A stretch of 64,000 nucleotides of DNA, taken from assembly GCA_947311845.1 (NCBI GenBank), contig CAMZMU010000062.1, positions 52,077,365-52,141,364 on the forward strand. The letters are read 5' to 3'. A program made the position numbers and the translations under genes. The notes beneath the pieces are model-generated. The model was not told the DNA's origin and made no database searches. It saw only the letters and a list, made by a program, of their open reading frames with translations. Of the stretch, positions 9,985 through 21,737 are shown in pieces (the first letter of the stretch is position 1; every line of letters starts with the position of its first letter). The stretch comes from Poa pratensis. Lineage: Eukaryota > Streptophyta > Magnoliopsida > Poales > Poaceae.

Positions 9985-12612
9985 CTAAGTCGTCGACTTC
10001 TTGGAGGAAGCCTTCTTCGCCTGGACCCTGGCTGCCCTATCTTCAACAGTTGTTACAAGCTGTTGGGCATACTTTTTGGCGGCTTCCATCCAAGTACCGA
10101 GCCCGACGGTTCTGCCGTCAGAACCCCGTGGGAACTTCGTCGTAGCTTTGTCAAAATCTGCCTCGACTCCGTGCGCGAGCAACATGAGAAAAGTAGTCTG
10201 AGCACCACTTACCATTTGCTCGCGACAGAAATCGGTGACGGCAGTCCCTTCAGGCTTGAACAGCTCTACCAGTTCTGCAAAGGAAGATGGAAGCTCTTCA
10301 CCAGGGAAGAAGCTGCCATGGAGGGCGCCCAAGGCACTCGCCGCCTGTGTCAGCATCTCCCCTGCTCTGCTACTGGTAACCTCTGAGACAGCCACACTTT
10401 CATCGAGTGAGGTGCCAAGGCTTTGCTTGCCAGGAGCAGTAGGGCCATCCATCACGCCTAGCGTAGCACGTGGATAGCATAATCAGCACCATATTGCAGA
10501 AACCTCAAACATCTAAGGAACACAGCAAAAATTCGTACCAGTCAAAGTGGTGCTGGCAGAAAGTCGACCAATCGCCGACTCCTCTCTAACCTCGGCTGCT
10601 TTCAGCCTCTTCTCCAGGTCAGCCACTCGACGGGTGGCGTTGTTCAAATTTTCTGCCGCATCAGCGGCGGCCTCTGCAAAACAAACATACATGGTCAACA
10701 GACTGCAAGAGGAATCAGCTTCAACAAGTGATACTAGCATAAAGAAACACGCACTCTTCGCAGCTTCGAGTTGCTGCTGCAGGGTGGCGGCTTCCGTTCC
10801 TTCTGTACATACTTGGAGCCAGCATTCAGTAGCTCCAGCACAAATGGCTACAACGCAATACGCGAAAGTTCAGAACAGGTCTATCAGGTCCATGAACAGC
10901 CTTACCACCCGCTAGTGATTCAACTATTATACAAAAGCACAAGCTTACGTGATTCAGGAAGGAGGAAGTCGAAGCAGGAACGCCTGTTGCTGCTGCCTCC
11001 TCTTTGTCAGCCGCAGCCTCAGGCGCAGGTGGTGTGGCTGTGGCGGCCGGAGTCGCAGGGGTTGGCGGCTGTTCTGGTGGCAAACTCCGAGCAGTCGATG
11101 CCGCACTGCTCTTCTCCATCTGAGGTGGTGGTGGCAAATCCTCATCCGAGGACACACTGTTTCACACATGCTAAGTTAACAACTTGGCAACATTCATAAA
11201 CGGTCAAAAAAGCAAGGGCAAGTAATACTTACTCATCAGTAAGATCGACCATTCGATCAGGTGCAAGCACACCCATACTGGGGCGCGATTTCTTCGGGGG
11301 TCGAGGAGGAAGCGAGCGAATGGGAGGGATGTCGAGTGGCGCCATTGTCGACTCCGTCTCGTTCCCCTCCTTTTCCTCTGAATCAGCGGTGTCTTCCTCC
11401 TCGCGTGCCCGCTTCTGCTTGGTTTGCACCTCAGCATCACCTTCTTCGCCGTCTGGCGTATGTGCGGTGGCGAGTGAGGCCATTTCATCATCAGAGCCCG
11501 CCTCGAGTGGCTCGTTGTCCGGCACTGGGCCGTTCTCAGGCAGAGGGGGCATCGACTCATACATTTTGTGTCCCTGCACACAGAAACAGCAAAGGAATCA
11601 ATATCGCACATGCATAACATATAAACTGACATATAGTATCGACTGTTACCTCTGGTAGAGGGTTGCTGGTTTCATAAGGAGCCACAGGCGAGTTCATCTC
11701 GCAAGGCTCTTCATCGGTCAGCTTGGTAAGGCTTCTTACCAACTTCTCCGCTTCCGCATCAGAAAGCTCCACTGCGCGTGAGCGGGTTGGATCAGAAACC
11801 CCACTGTATGCCCACAAAGCATGCGCTCGGGCTCGGAGAGGCTGCACTCGCCTCTTGGCCATAATGGCTAGCAAGTGGATGCCCGTAACCTCCCGACCAA
11901 CAGTGGTTTGAAGCTTTAGCACCTTCTCCATCAGAATGTCAGCCTCTTCGGCTTCGACTCCGGTCGGCTGGGCGATCCAGGATGGCCTCTTCTTCACCAG
12001 AGCGTCTGCGTCAAAAGGAGGCAACCCGAACGCTTGGGTGCCTATGGTCACATCCTTGATGTAGAACCACTTCTGGCGCCATCCTTGCACAGACTCGAGG
12101 AAGCTGATCTTGAAGTACTCGACGTCAGATCGAGTCTGTACTCCAAAACCACCAGGTCCTTTGGCGCTGTGCTGGCGCTTGACGTTGAAGATACGGCGAA
12201 AAAGCCCGAAGTGGGGCGCAACGCCCAGAAAGCACTCGCAAAGAACGAAGAAACACGCAATGTGCAAAAGCCCATTGGGCGTAAAATCGTGCAATTGCAC
12301 CCCATAAACGTGCATCAGTGCACGAAGAAAGTTGTGAACAGGGAAGGAGAATCCCCTGTTCACAAAATCCACAAAACAGACCCGCTCATTGGGGCCTGGG
12401 CGCGGGATTACCTCGGCGCCAGGGATGCGAACTTGCGAGGTGTCCTCAGGGATCAGCCCGTCGTTCCGCAGGCCGGTGAGCATCCTCTTGCTGCAGGAGG
12501 ACTTGGTCCAGGCGCCCTTGTCCCTCTTCAAACCGCTGGCAGCGGCTCCAGCGGCGCTGTCCGCCGATGCGTTCGCGGCACTCCTGCCCTTCCGGGTGGC
12601 AGGCTTCGTCAT
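9985..12612 (-). CDS. Antisense multi-exon ORF of the Tat element (gypsy-type transposon domain)
   Basis: A minus-strand gene sits between integrase and the 3' LTR. The first exon, 12612-11650, starts at an ATG (MTKPATRKGR) and is 321 codons. It matches the 'putative gypsy type transposon' domain often annotated in cereals (VCFVDFVNRGFSFPVHNF, GLLHIACFFVLCECF, WFYIKDV). It is followed by a GTAACA donor. Exon 2 (11573-11233, phase kept) and exon 3 (11156-10949) encode acidic and then Pro/Ala-rich sequence. Blocks near 10880-10800 and 10740-10590 encode coiled-coil-like heptads. The last block, 10455-9985, ends in KKASSKKSTT and a stop. Antisense genes at this place are known from Tat elements, with role unknown. 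The middle exon boundaries are uncertain. Confidence 0.65.
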
Positions 12613-13865
12613 CGCGGTGGTGGGTTGCAAAAGCTTCGCTATGAGGCTATGGCGATGCGTGAGGAGGAAGAAGAAGCAGCGGCGGCGGAGAGCAAATGGC
12701 AAGTAAAAAGTACTATTTACTCCGCCGCACCCTTTTAACCTCAACGCAAAAGAATCCGCACCGTGGATGCGAGATCGTGGGCAAAGAAGCAAATCCAGCC
12801 GTACACGTGGCAGCCATGGAGAGCAACCGTCGCCGGCCACTCCGCCCACTACGCACGGGAATCTAGGAACTGCCATCATAGCCTCGGAGAAATCGTGCTT
12901 GAACGGTCAAATCTAGTCCAAACGGCTGCACATTGGGCCCACATACGTGTCACGTCCCATCCATCGCAGCATAGCGCACGCCACCGCGTGTCAGGTGGCG
13001 CAGTCGCCATAAAACGTCATCCCTGACGTCATTGCAGCAGATTTGTTCAGAAAAGATTTCGGGTTCGCCCAATGCATATCAATCACTCGATTGTTTTCGG
13101 GTGTAAGGTCACTCGACATTCTCTTCGAGCAAAGACATGTTACTCCCATCGGGAGCGAAACAAAAATTTCTTCGACTAAGGGTGTATAGGATAAAAATGA
13201 TTTGAGATTATCCTCCATTGCAAGCAATAAAACACAATCTCGGGGGCTACTCCCATCGGGAGCTGTCGCGCACCCGATAGAATAACGTCAAAAGGTCAGT
13301 CGACAAAAGAATCGACTCAGTTCATAGACAAAATCATACTCGAAACATTCCCGAGTTGCGTCCGTCGCAAATACCTCGGATGCTGCACGCATAGTGCAAA
13401 TGTAAGACCCGCCGAACTTTCGAGCTGGGCTAAGGACCGTTCCAGCAACGTCAGTCCTTATACTTTCCGTGTCAGCTGACATGATGAAAAATCCTGACGG
13501 ACGCGTTGGGTAGAATTCAAATCTATACTGCAGATCGACTCAGTAAGACCTCCGCGGCCTAGTCGAATCTGACCAGTTTGTACCAGATTCGAGTCCGGGG
13601 ACTCGAGTTTGATTGAAAGCTAGTAAGGTTTTACCCGAATGTGTAGTTAACCAGTCCCGATCCGTCGAGTGTACTGGGCCTGCTAAGCTATTATCCCTTG
13701 ATCATCATAAGCAAAAACCACAGTCGATGAAATACTCGACATAGCCAACATGTGCTATTCATACAGGAATTCCAATTATAATATACAGAATACAAAGCAT
13801 ATGACGTGCACTCACGAACGAGTCCATGCCCGATTCTTCGAGTCAAACAAGTACTCGGGGGCTAC
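12613..13865. other. Non-coding interior between antisense gene and 3' LTR
   Basis: This would hold the promoter and leader of the antisense gene, in GC-rich sequence around 12620-12880, and the rest of the retroelement's 3' untranslated interior. Two more copies of the polypurine-like motif occur, at 13239-13249 (CTCGGGGGCTA) and 13854-13865. No host gene is seen. Confidence 0.5.
13854..13865 (+). other. Polypurine tract of the Tat element
   Basis: CTCGGGGGCTAC directly precedes the TGACAT start of the 3' LTR. This is the expected site where plus-strand DNA synthesis is primed in LTR retrotransposons. Confidence 0.7.
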
Positions 13866-14360
13866 TGACATAGGTATACATCTCGGGTACCCTACCATGA
13901 GGGTACCTGGTGCACGTAATGACTGAGGCCTAATCGCGAAGGGCCTGCTCGAAGCCCAAGACAGGAGGCCCAAAGAAGATGGAGTACCCTCCAAGATTTA
14001 GACATAGGCATAGTCGGTTAGGGCTTTCCTTATATGTAAACCAGGTCGGTTACGTACTCCCGAGACCCAGCCTATTTAAAGGCTGGGAGGGGCGCCGATC
14101 TGAGGACAAGCCATACTCAAACCACCAAAACTCTAGCGAGATCGACATCTCGCCGGAGCCACCTTGTAACCTCATAACTCACGCGATCAGTAACAGAAAG
14201 CAGAAAGTAGGGTCTTTACCTCCACTCGAGGGGCCTGAACCTGGGTAAATTTTTGCCTCTGCTTGTCAGCCGACGAAACTAACAGTACTACCACGTTCTC
14301 TCCCCATAATCTCAACCCTAGATCCTTAACCATGGGAATTGATGAGTGTACCCCTCGTCA
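13866..14360 (+). mobile_element. 3' LTR of the Tat-type element
   Basis: The 495-bp LTR starts TGACAT and ends CTCGTCA, giving TGAC/GTCA inverted termini directly after the polypurine tract. It contains a TATA-like TATTTAAAGG near 14071. The R-U5 part contains the block GGGTCTTTACCTCCACTCGA and CCTGAACCTGGGTAAA, also found in a diverged remnant at 38661-38900. There is no second LTR in the window to compare. Confidence 0.8.
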
Positions 14361-15110
14361 GCGACCCTCGACCCTGTTCCTCGACCCGTACGACCCGAAT
14401 TTCTGGTAACTATGGTCCAGGCCCTCGTGGCCCGTGTTGGGCTGTGGTCCGCTTTTTGCTTCTCGCCGGGATGGGCGTGCTCGAGGTCGGCGTTTCGGCG
14501 GCCGGTGCTGGATGAGCTCTCTGCCCTGGAGTGCTGGGCGTCGGAGGCTTCCGCTAAGGCGTGCCGCGGCCGTGCTCTACCAGGCCACCGGAGGTGACAT
14601 GCTCGCCGTCACGCTCGACGGCGCCGGGGAACACGGCATCAACTCCCGCCGGTGTCAGCGTCGCGTTGGAGGCGCAAGTCTGCTGCCAGGGGGCACGCCA
14701 CCAACACCGCTTCATCGTCGCATTTGTGGAGCGCAAGTACGGCGCCAGGAGCGCGGACGCCGTGGAGAAGAGCAGCGGCAACACCGATCTGCTATGCCAG
14801 TCGCCACGACACTTGCATGAACTGCGGCTGCAGCAGTGCGTTGCCGTTCCGTTGCGCCGGCACGTCATGCCGGAAGCGCTCGCGGAAGGGCGGCCAGGCG
14901 CGGATGTCGTCGGACTCAGAGGATGGCCGGGACAGCGAGAGGTTGCTGGCCACGGTGTCGGGCTGCACCTAGTGCGTGCGTGCTGCTTCTACTAGCTAGT
15001 GCGTGCGCGAGCTGCTGCTACTGACCTACTGTGGTGGCACGGTCGGCAGGGTCCTACCACTAGCACTCTGCGCCGCGTCGACCCGTCGGCGAGCACTGTC
15101 TTTTAGGACG
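14361..15110 (-). pseudogene. GC-rich coding-like fragment, unidentified
   Basis: The base composition jumps to high GC directly after the LTR, with codon-like third-position bias. The best-looking reading is on the minus strand from about 14976 to 14816: it gives SNLSLSRPSSESDDIRAWPP and then FRERFRHDVPAQRNG before a stop. A different minus frame is open at 14868-14554. Plus-strand frames are also long, as expected in GC-rich DNA. I do not recognise the protein. A broken or captured gene fragment fits better than a working gene. Confidence 0.3.
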
Positions 15111-15189
15111 GAATATCAGAAGATGTAATATATGAAGGACTTTTTTTTTTGTAAAATAGACATGCCATGTAAGCCTGACGCTGGGGTCC

Positions 15190-15350
15190 ACCGGTCAGAA
15201 ATTTAATTAGAGAGTGAAAAACACCAGATCAGTGTTTTTTGCAACTCTATTACCGAATACCGGTGGGTTTTTTGATAAAATTTCGCAACATGGTGGTTTT
15301 TTGAAACCCTAACCCGAAATGTGGTGGTTTTTTGCAATTTTCTCCCTTTG
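15190..15350. repeat. Short repeats of GGTGGTTTTTTG type
   Basis: The motif GGTGGTTTTTTG or GGTGGGTTTTTTG occurs three times at roughly 40-50 base spacing (near 15261, 15290 and 15322), interrupted by AACCCTAA- and CGAATACC-like sequence. It lies in the upstream flank of the Bet v 1-like gene. It probably is a DNA-transposon or MITE remnant; the family is not assigned. Confidence 0.4.
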
Positions 15351-15688
15351 GCTGCAACTGCTGAAAGATATGCAGGGTACATCAAGGAGGCAGAAACGAC
15401 CAGTTAAGCCAAATCAGTACACAAGATATGACTCCGACTGAACGCGATGGGTCATCTTGTGATTGATGATTTCTTTTGTAACCATTTGGAGAAAAAATAT
15501 TCCTTTCGCTATACGTTTTGTGGAGTACCATGGAAGGTCTATTCACAATTGCCATGTTCTGGGAGTGACATCTCAGCCTGTAAGCCATATATTCTATGGA
15601 TACAGTGACCTGCAACTTCCACAGAAAGTCTATCTACCGAGGTCTCACTGCAGATTCATCGGCGAGCTACGGAGGGCTCACTGAAGCA

Positions 15689-16321
15689 ATGAAAGGGAGC
15701 CTTTGCCACGAGTTCCAGACTGACCTCCCCGCTGCTGAGGTGTGGGAGGTCTATGGAGGCCTCCTTGTTGGGCAGTTGGTACCTCAACTGCTTCCTGACA
15801 TGCTCTCCAAGGTCGAGCTTATCGACGGCGATGGTGGTGTTGGAACCGTCTTGCTTCTCACCTTCCCTCCTGGTTAGAAACTGAACACATACACTTTTGT
15901 TAGCCAAGGATGATCTTAATTTTTTGGTGTGTGTTTCGATATTGTGCACCCAGCTACAAGTAATTTCTGTTTTGTTTGATTTGTGTTACTAGGAACTCCT
16001 GGATTAGAATCCTACAAAGAAAAATTCGTCAAGGTTGACAATGAAAATTATGTGAAGGAGGCGATAGTAGTAGAAGGGGGCTTCCTAAATTATGGCTTTA
16101 CCAAGTATCTTGTACGATTTGAGATTACGGAGAGAACAGACGAGACGTCCGTAATAAGGTCAACCATTGAATATGAAGTTGACGAAGAGCACATAAGCAA
16201 TACGTCCTTTGTCAGCACCAGTGCTGTAGCTACTATTGCTGAGGCCATCACAAGGTATATCAAGGAACAGAAAAGTGATGTGCAAGCTCCCAAACAAACC
16301 TCAGACAAACAACCAGAGTGA
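15689..16321 (+). CDS. Bet v 1 family protein, S-norcoclaurine synthase-like
   Basis: Two exons, 15689-15872 and 15993-16321, are joined over a 120-bp GT-AG intron that splits a glycine codon. They give a 170-residue protein, the usual length for the family. It shows the Bet v 1 / PR-10 fold pattern: MKGSLCHEFQTDLPAAEVWE, then the glycine-rich GDGGVGTVLLLTF loop, YKEKFVKVDNENYVKEA, and a C-terminal helix (ATIAEAITRYIKEQ). The GDGGVGT and YKEKF motifs are typical of norcoclaurine-synthase-like members, which bind small hydrophobic ligands in a cavity; that this copy makes norcoclaurine is not implied. It should be cytosolic, since no signal peptide is seen. The chosen ATG aligns with the family start; an in-frame ATG upstream (15596) would add residues unlike the family. 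A poly(A)-signal-like AATAAAA follows near 16439. Confidence 0.85.
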
Positions 16322-17040
16322 TGTGCCAAACAGTGACTTCCTTTAGAATTTTCTATTTAGTCAAGGATTATGTTTCTTGAATGAACAGTTGTAATTTACT
16401 GCTGGAATGCATTGTCAAGTACGTTGTCTATAATAGGGATAATAAAACCAAAGTTCAGGCTACTCTACACTAGAGACCTCGAGTACTAAAGCTACCATGT
16501 GAATTTCGATTTACTTTCAGTTTCAGCAAGGAGGAACTTCAAGTATTCTACAAGTATTATCTGAAAGTCTGAACCAAGCTACAATTTGAATGGAGTACTG
16601 TATATAGAGCTATGCAAACATGTATCGCTAACTGAACCCGAAAAAGAAAGGGGAACTGGCATTCAGTTCCTGGCCACGACCGTGGTGAACTCGCGTTCCT
16701 CGGCGAAGTCCACTTCCTCCTTCCACTCAGACTCCTTCAATCAAGCAATGAAAAATACGGAGTAAAAGAGAGATTTGAGTCGGTATCGTTTTCCTCGTAA
16801 TCGATCGATCCGTTACAGACTTTTGGAGGACGGTTAAAATTTCAATCAAGTCCTACCATTGTCCGGATCAAACGCTCGCAAGCCGATACAAATTAAACTG
16901 CGAGAGGCGCGCACGCAACGCAATAGCATTGTTCTAATCGCCCTTCCCGAAAACAGCCAAATTCGGGGCCGCGCCGAGCCGCCGGCAAACGCTCTGCCCG
17001 GATTCTTGTAGTCCGTAGCAACCGAGGCCGTTGGACGGCA
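16322..17040. other. Intergenic: Bet v 1-like 3' flank and RBR copy 1 upstream region
   Basis: No gene is seen. From about 16862 the sequence aligns to the upstream region of the second RBR copy (TCCGGATCAAAC... and the GGACGGCA just before both start codons), so the segmental duplication begins near here. The part aligned to the TATAAAAC of copy 2 reads GCTCTGCCCGG instead. Confidence 0.6.
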
Positions 17041-20000
17041 ATGCCGCGGAAGTCGTGGAGGCCGAGGGGCGGCCCCGGATGTGTCGCGCCAGCGCCGGTG
17101 GAGCTCCACTGGAAGGCCGTAAACCCTAACCCCATCCCCGCCGAGGTCCCCGAGTGCTCCCGCGCTGCCCAGGTCTCCGACGACGCCTTTTTGGACCTCC
17201 CCGCCTCTCCTGAGGATGCTCTCGTGGAGGAAGAAATAGTAAGAAAGCCGGTTGGGATTAGCATGGAGCCGAGTCAGGAGGAGCTGCGCGCTAACGATCA
17301 GATGCAGGAGGACGAGGTGATGCGTCGTTTTCTCTTCTCTCTATTTCAGACTTGGGGATGATCTTGCTCTTCAGTAGATGGTCAAGCATAATTGAGTCGC
17401 TTCACTGCCTCAGGGAAATAAATGAGCAGATTAAATGAGTAGATTCTACATTACTAGACACCGTAGTTAACTTTATGATCTTTGGAAAAGTTATGGTTGA
17501 ACACCAAAAAAAAATGCAAATTGGGGTTTAGACAGACCCCAAACAGTTTATTTAGAAGAATTCAGTGTGTACGCACCCGCGAGCGCGCGCTGGCGCTCGA
17601 ACTCGGCGGGCGGGCTTCGCAGGTATCAACACCCTGGTAGCCATCCGGGATAAGCCTCGGTTCACATGGTTGAACACTATAATACCACCCCACATTTTTT
17701 TTATACCTCTCAAAACTATACAACAAATGAATATGAAACTTTGCAAATCAATAAAACATCAGAACTAGGATGTGGAAAATGTGGTTCGGAATTTTGTGTG
17801 TGTTTTGCACACCAGTTAAGAGATATTCTATAGTTAACCCATACCTGTTTTTGTGCTGATTTCTCATTTTTATTTTGCTGTTATCTTGTCTTTAAATAGG
17901 ACGTATGTTTTTTTCTCGATCTGCTTTTAAATTGGACGTATGGTGATCACTTCTTTGTGTCTGATACAAATTAAAATTAATGTTCAGATATTTGCATTGG
18001 AAGCAATTTTTGGAGACAGTTTAGTCATTTTAAACAAAAAAGAAGGTCAACGGTCTTTCGAGGTATGTCCAGCACAATCAATTTTCCTGCCATATTCCTG
18101 CTAGTAAGGGCAAGGTATTAATATTTTACTGTTGTTACACAGGTTCATGTGCATATCGAGATCCCAGATGGTATAGTTGTATCTGCAAGGCTCGACTATG
18201 CCAGTAAAACATTAAAGTATGGGGGAGCATGTGATGGTGATGCCTCTGATAATCTTGTTTACAAGTTAGAGTTGAGCATTTGCCTCCAATCCTGCTAACA
18301 TGCTACCTGCCTTCGTATTACCCAGTCATCAACCTCCCTTTTCACTATCTCCACCGAATGGCTGGACACAGTGAAGATTTCGTCATTATGTCAAATGCTG
18401 GATATGATTTGGGAAGAGCAACAGGCATGGAAGTAATATATCAGTGGGTTCAGTGGCTCCAAAACTATGCCCTTTCTCACCTAGGGTTTACTGATGAGAT
18501 AATTTTAAGCAAGGGTGATCTACGCTGTGATGAAGAAGGTGGGGATAAACGTGCTTGTCTAGATGATTCTGCACCCGATGTTATAATTCCAAGGATTATG
18601 AGATACAATGATGATAAGCGGCATGAAGCCTTCTTACATGATATACATGACTGCATGATTTGTTTCAGCGAGTGTGCTGGTAAGTATTATTTTTCTGCAC
18701 AACTATTTGTACTGTTATATACAGACTTATACTGTAGAATCTTGATCTGTCTTATACTTAATAACGATAGGTGTGTGCTGGCCTTGTGGTTGTACGACAG
18801 AGATCTGTTTGCTAGATAGTACCACTCTATGTTCATTTTAATCCCCATTACCCAATGCATGTTCCTTCTTTTCAGAATTTATTACTAGATACTACAACTG
18901 TAACATTGTTGTATAGATAAAGCCATGATAGATGTTCACATTCAGATGACAAGTGCTTTGCCCTTGTTATGAGTGGAACTGTCTTTTTTTTGGGACAACA
19001 CTAGAAATATAGTGCAATGAGGTATTTATGATGCATGCCATGTCCAACTTGGATATTTTCCATTTTTTGCAACCCTTGGTATCTCAATTGATGTTGCTTC
19101 TGATTCTAATTCAGTACATCGCTATATTTTCTAAAACAAAATCATTACTTGTCAGGTGTTGATTTCATCACACTTCCATGCCATCATTTCTTTTGCCGGA
19201 AATGCATGCGGACATATAGCAAAATGCATGTCAAGGAAGGAACTGTATTAAAGTTGACGTGTCCTGATACCAAATGTGGAGGTGTTGTTTCTCCTGATAT
19301 ATTGAAAACGCTGCTGGGGGAGGACGAGTTTGAACGTTGGGAAGGATTGCTTCTTCAGAGAACTCTTGAAGCCATGAATGATTTAGTTTATTGTCCGAGG
19401 TGTGAAACTGCTTGCTTGGAGGATGAATGTAACGATGCAGTGTGTCCAAGTTGTTTCTTCAGCTTCTGCACACTTTGTACATATCACCGTCATGTTGGGA
19501 AAGAATGTATGAATACAGAGGAAAGAATTCGTATTTTGGAGGTAGAGAGGACTTTATCTCACATATATTTAGCTTACCTTGGATATGGTTTAATTGTGTG
19601 GCTGTTTCAGGCTTTCAGTAGTACTACTAGCGAAACAGAGAAAATGAGAATTCTAGTGTAGTTACACTTTTTTTTGATCCAGTGGGACAGCGCCGGAATC
19701 GTGAATTACCTGAAGGCGTACATAAGTTACAACAGGACAGCTAATTATATTTAACACACCTCTAGATAATGTTATAGCATATATTAATATTTAGTTATTT
19801 GCCTCATGGTCTCATCAGCCTCTGGCCCTGCAGGGTGAACAGATCATGTCCTGCAGGGCGTTCAACTATCGAACAGGTGATTTTGTATGCAATAAAGAAT
19901 CCAAACACATTAATAATATTACTTGCTAACACTAAGAGAGGCACTTTATGTTCTACTTGTAGACATTTAAGCTGCCAAATGCGAGCATTGTTTATTGTTG

Positions 20001-21418
20001 TATACAGTGACAACCGGTTCACCAACTAACAGTTTTATGTGGTTCACTGCACTTTATGGCTAGGTGTTTTACAGCATATATGTGCATGTATTCTCCGTTC
20101 TTTAAATATATATTTGCTAAAGATAATTTTGCATTTTGACCAACTTTTGATAAAAACGAGGCCACATATCTTCTTTATGGAGGAAAAATTTATGCATATG
20201 TTGCGTCATTTGATCTGTTTTGTTCTTAGCTCAATGCATTTCAAATGATCGATGTGAATCTTTCCTTTATTTGGTGCAGGAACGGCTAAAATCTAGGCAA
20301 TTACAGAGCGATCAGAAAAAGATAGATGAAGCACGCAGCCTCCAGACAATTATGAGGGATGCAAAACGGTGCCCACGATGCAAGATCGCTATATCTAAGA
20401 TAGACGGATGCAATAAGATGACATGTTCGAACTGTGGGCATTATTTCTGCTACCAATGCAACTCTCCAATTGATGGATATGATCATTATTCCAGGCGAGT
20501 TCTCTTCTAGTGATATAGTATACTTTCTTTTCATTGGCTCATTGCCATAGATGTGCCTTGACAAAAACAATCATGTTGTTGCGTTCAGACGATCCGCTGC
20601 ATGTGAGCTTTTTTCTTGGGAGGAAATCGATAGATGGGAAGAGCTAATGAATCCAGGGAGAAGGAGGGTTCGACGCCAAGCTGTTGCGCAAGCGGATGCT
20701 CCAGCTCCAGCTCCTGCCCCAGTGCCTGAAGTAAGACATCGTCACCCTTGTCCTACCTGTGCCGAGCCTTCTCTAAAGGTAACATGACCAACTTTTTTTC
20801 TTTCACAAAGATATCTAAGACAAGCAACCATAATAGTTAATGAGAATGTCACAGTTGCGTACCTTTTGTTATTGAAACTGCCACCTGCCAGTTGCCTCTC
20901 TTCTGCATCCAAAAATCAAACAAGTCATGTTTCTTATACAGCTACTCATGGCCAGTTCATTCTTTGTAAAAGAAATGTTTGCCATTAGGACTTTTACTCC
21001 TTTGCTTTGTGTTTTACCTAAAATGTTTTCTCTGAGTTCAGTTACATATAACATGGAACACTCATTACTATGGTATAACTTCAACACGAAAATATTGTGT
21101 TGGCGTAGTTTAATGCTAAAAGTAAATCAGCAGCTGAATCTCCAAAAGCCATAATTGCTTGTTGGCTTGAGCCTGCATGATCCGAGTGAATTCTTAACTG
21201 CTTCAAGCTGTGGCTTTTAATTTTCCTTTTCATAGTGTACAGCACAAATGCTTGATGATTTGCATTATTTACTTTGTGCGCAGATTGGAAACAATAACCA
21301 TATCAAGTGTGGGTCATGCCGCACGAACTTCTGTGCATTGTGCCGGAAGGCTTTCCGCAAAACTAAAGAACATTTTGGCCCCAAGGGATGCAAGCAACAT
21401 ACTACAGATCCCGGCTGA
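17041..21418 (+). pseudogene. RWD + RING1-IBR-RING2 (RNF14-like) E3 ubiquitin ligase, copy 1, frame broken
   Basis: Seven exons: 17041-17316, 17988-18062, 18143-18679, 19156-19541, 20280-20494, 20589-20778, 21284-21418. Exon 1 ends ANDQMQEDE and exon 2 begins the RWD domain ([15 protein letters not shown]). RING1 (CMICFSE...LPCHHFFC), IBR ([13 protein letters not shown]) and RING2 (RCPRC...[10 protein letters not shown], with the thioester cysteine in GCNKM) are intact. Against copy 2, the RWD exon lacks single bases at four places (near 18266, 18320, 18340 and 18425). The first puts the frame into a TAA stop soon after VYK. The last three cancel each other, but a net shift remains, so the predicted protein stops inside RWD. 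Donor 5 is GC (CCAG|GCGAGT). If the deletions are assembly errors, the gene could be functional. RBR ligases pass ubiquitin through a RING2 cysteine. Confidence 0.85.
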
Positions 21419-21648
21419 CACTGCAATTTGCGCCGGAGGCTGGGGTTGTCCCCTTTTTGCGGGAAAAAAGGCCATATGCGCAGAGTCTCATGATCTGCAC
21501 ATATAGACTACCCGTATCAGGATACAGCCTCGACATTTCCTGCATTTAGTAGGGACCTTGATTTCCAAGCCCCTGACTTCTTGTATCATGGTAAAGATCA
21601 ACGGAGAAGTATAATCACCTGCATCAATTACACAGTCTTTTAGTGGTA

Positions 21649-21735
21649 CTACCTCTATTCCTTAATGTAAAACCTTTTGGCAGTTCAATTTAGTCTGCCA
21701 AACGGTGTTGTATTAGATTTAAGGAACAAAGGTAG
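21649..21735. mobile_element. Stowaway-like MITE
   Basis: An 87-bp element begins CTACCTCTATTCCTTAA and ends with the inverse of CTACCTTTGTTCCTTAA, so it has imperfect terminal inverted repeats. It is flanked by TA on both sides (21647-21648 and 21736-21737), the target duplication of Tc1/Mariner-type Stowaway elements. It lies about 230 bp beyond the stop codon of RBR copy 1 and has no recognisable equal at that spot in copy 2. Confidence 0.75.
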
Positions 21736-21737
21736 TA

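Larger units (their letters stand above)
3317..14360 (+). mobile_element. Decayed Tat-type Gypsy LTR retrotransposon, 5'-truncated
   Basis: The order gag, aspartic protease, reverse transcriptase, RNase H, integrase is that of Gypsy (Ty3) elements. The protease motif DGGSGIN and the antisense genes between integrase and 3' LTR are features known from the Tat lineage (RIRE2, Grande, Retand types). The 3' LTR is 13866-14360. The 5' LTR is missing and replaced by the fold-back at 3317-3588, so no target duplication can be tested. The pol frame is broken at several places, so the element is not autonomous. Confidence 0.85.

Noticed and set aside
12034..12738. 234-codon plus-strand open frame
   Set aside because: It is the mirror of the first exon of the antisense Tat gene, whose minus-strand product has recognisable domain motifs.
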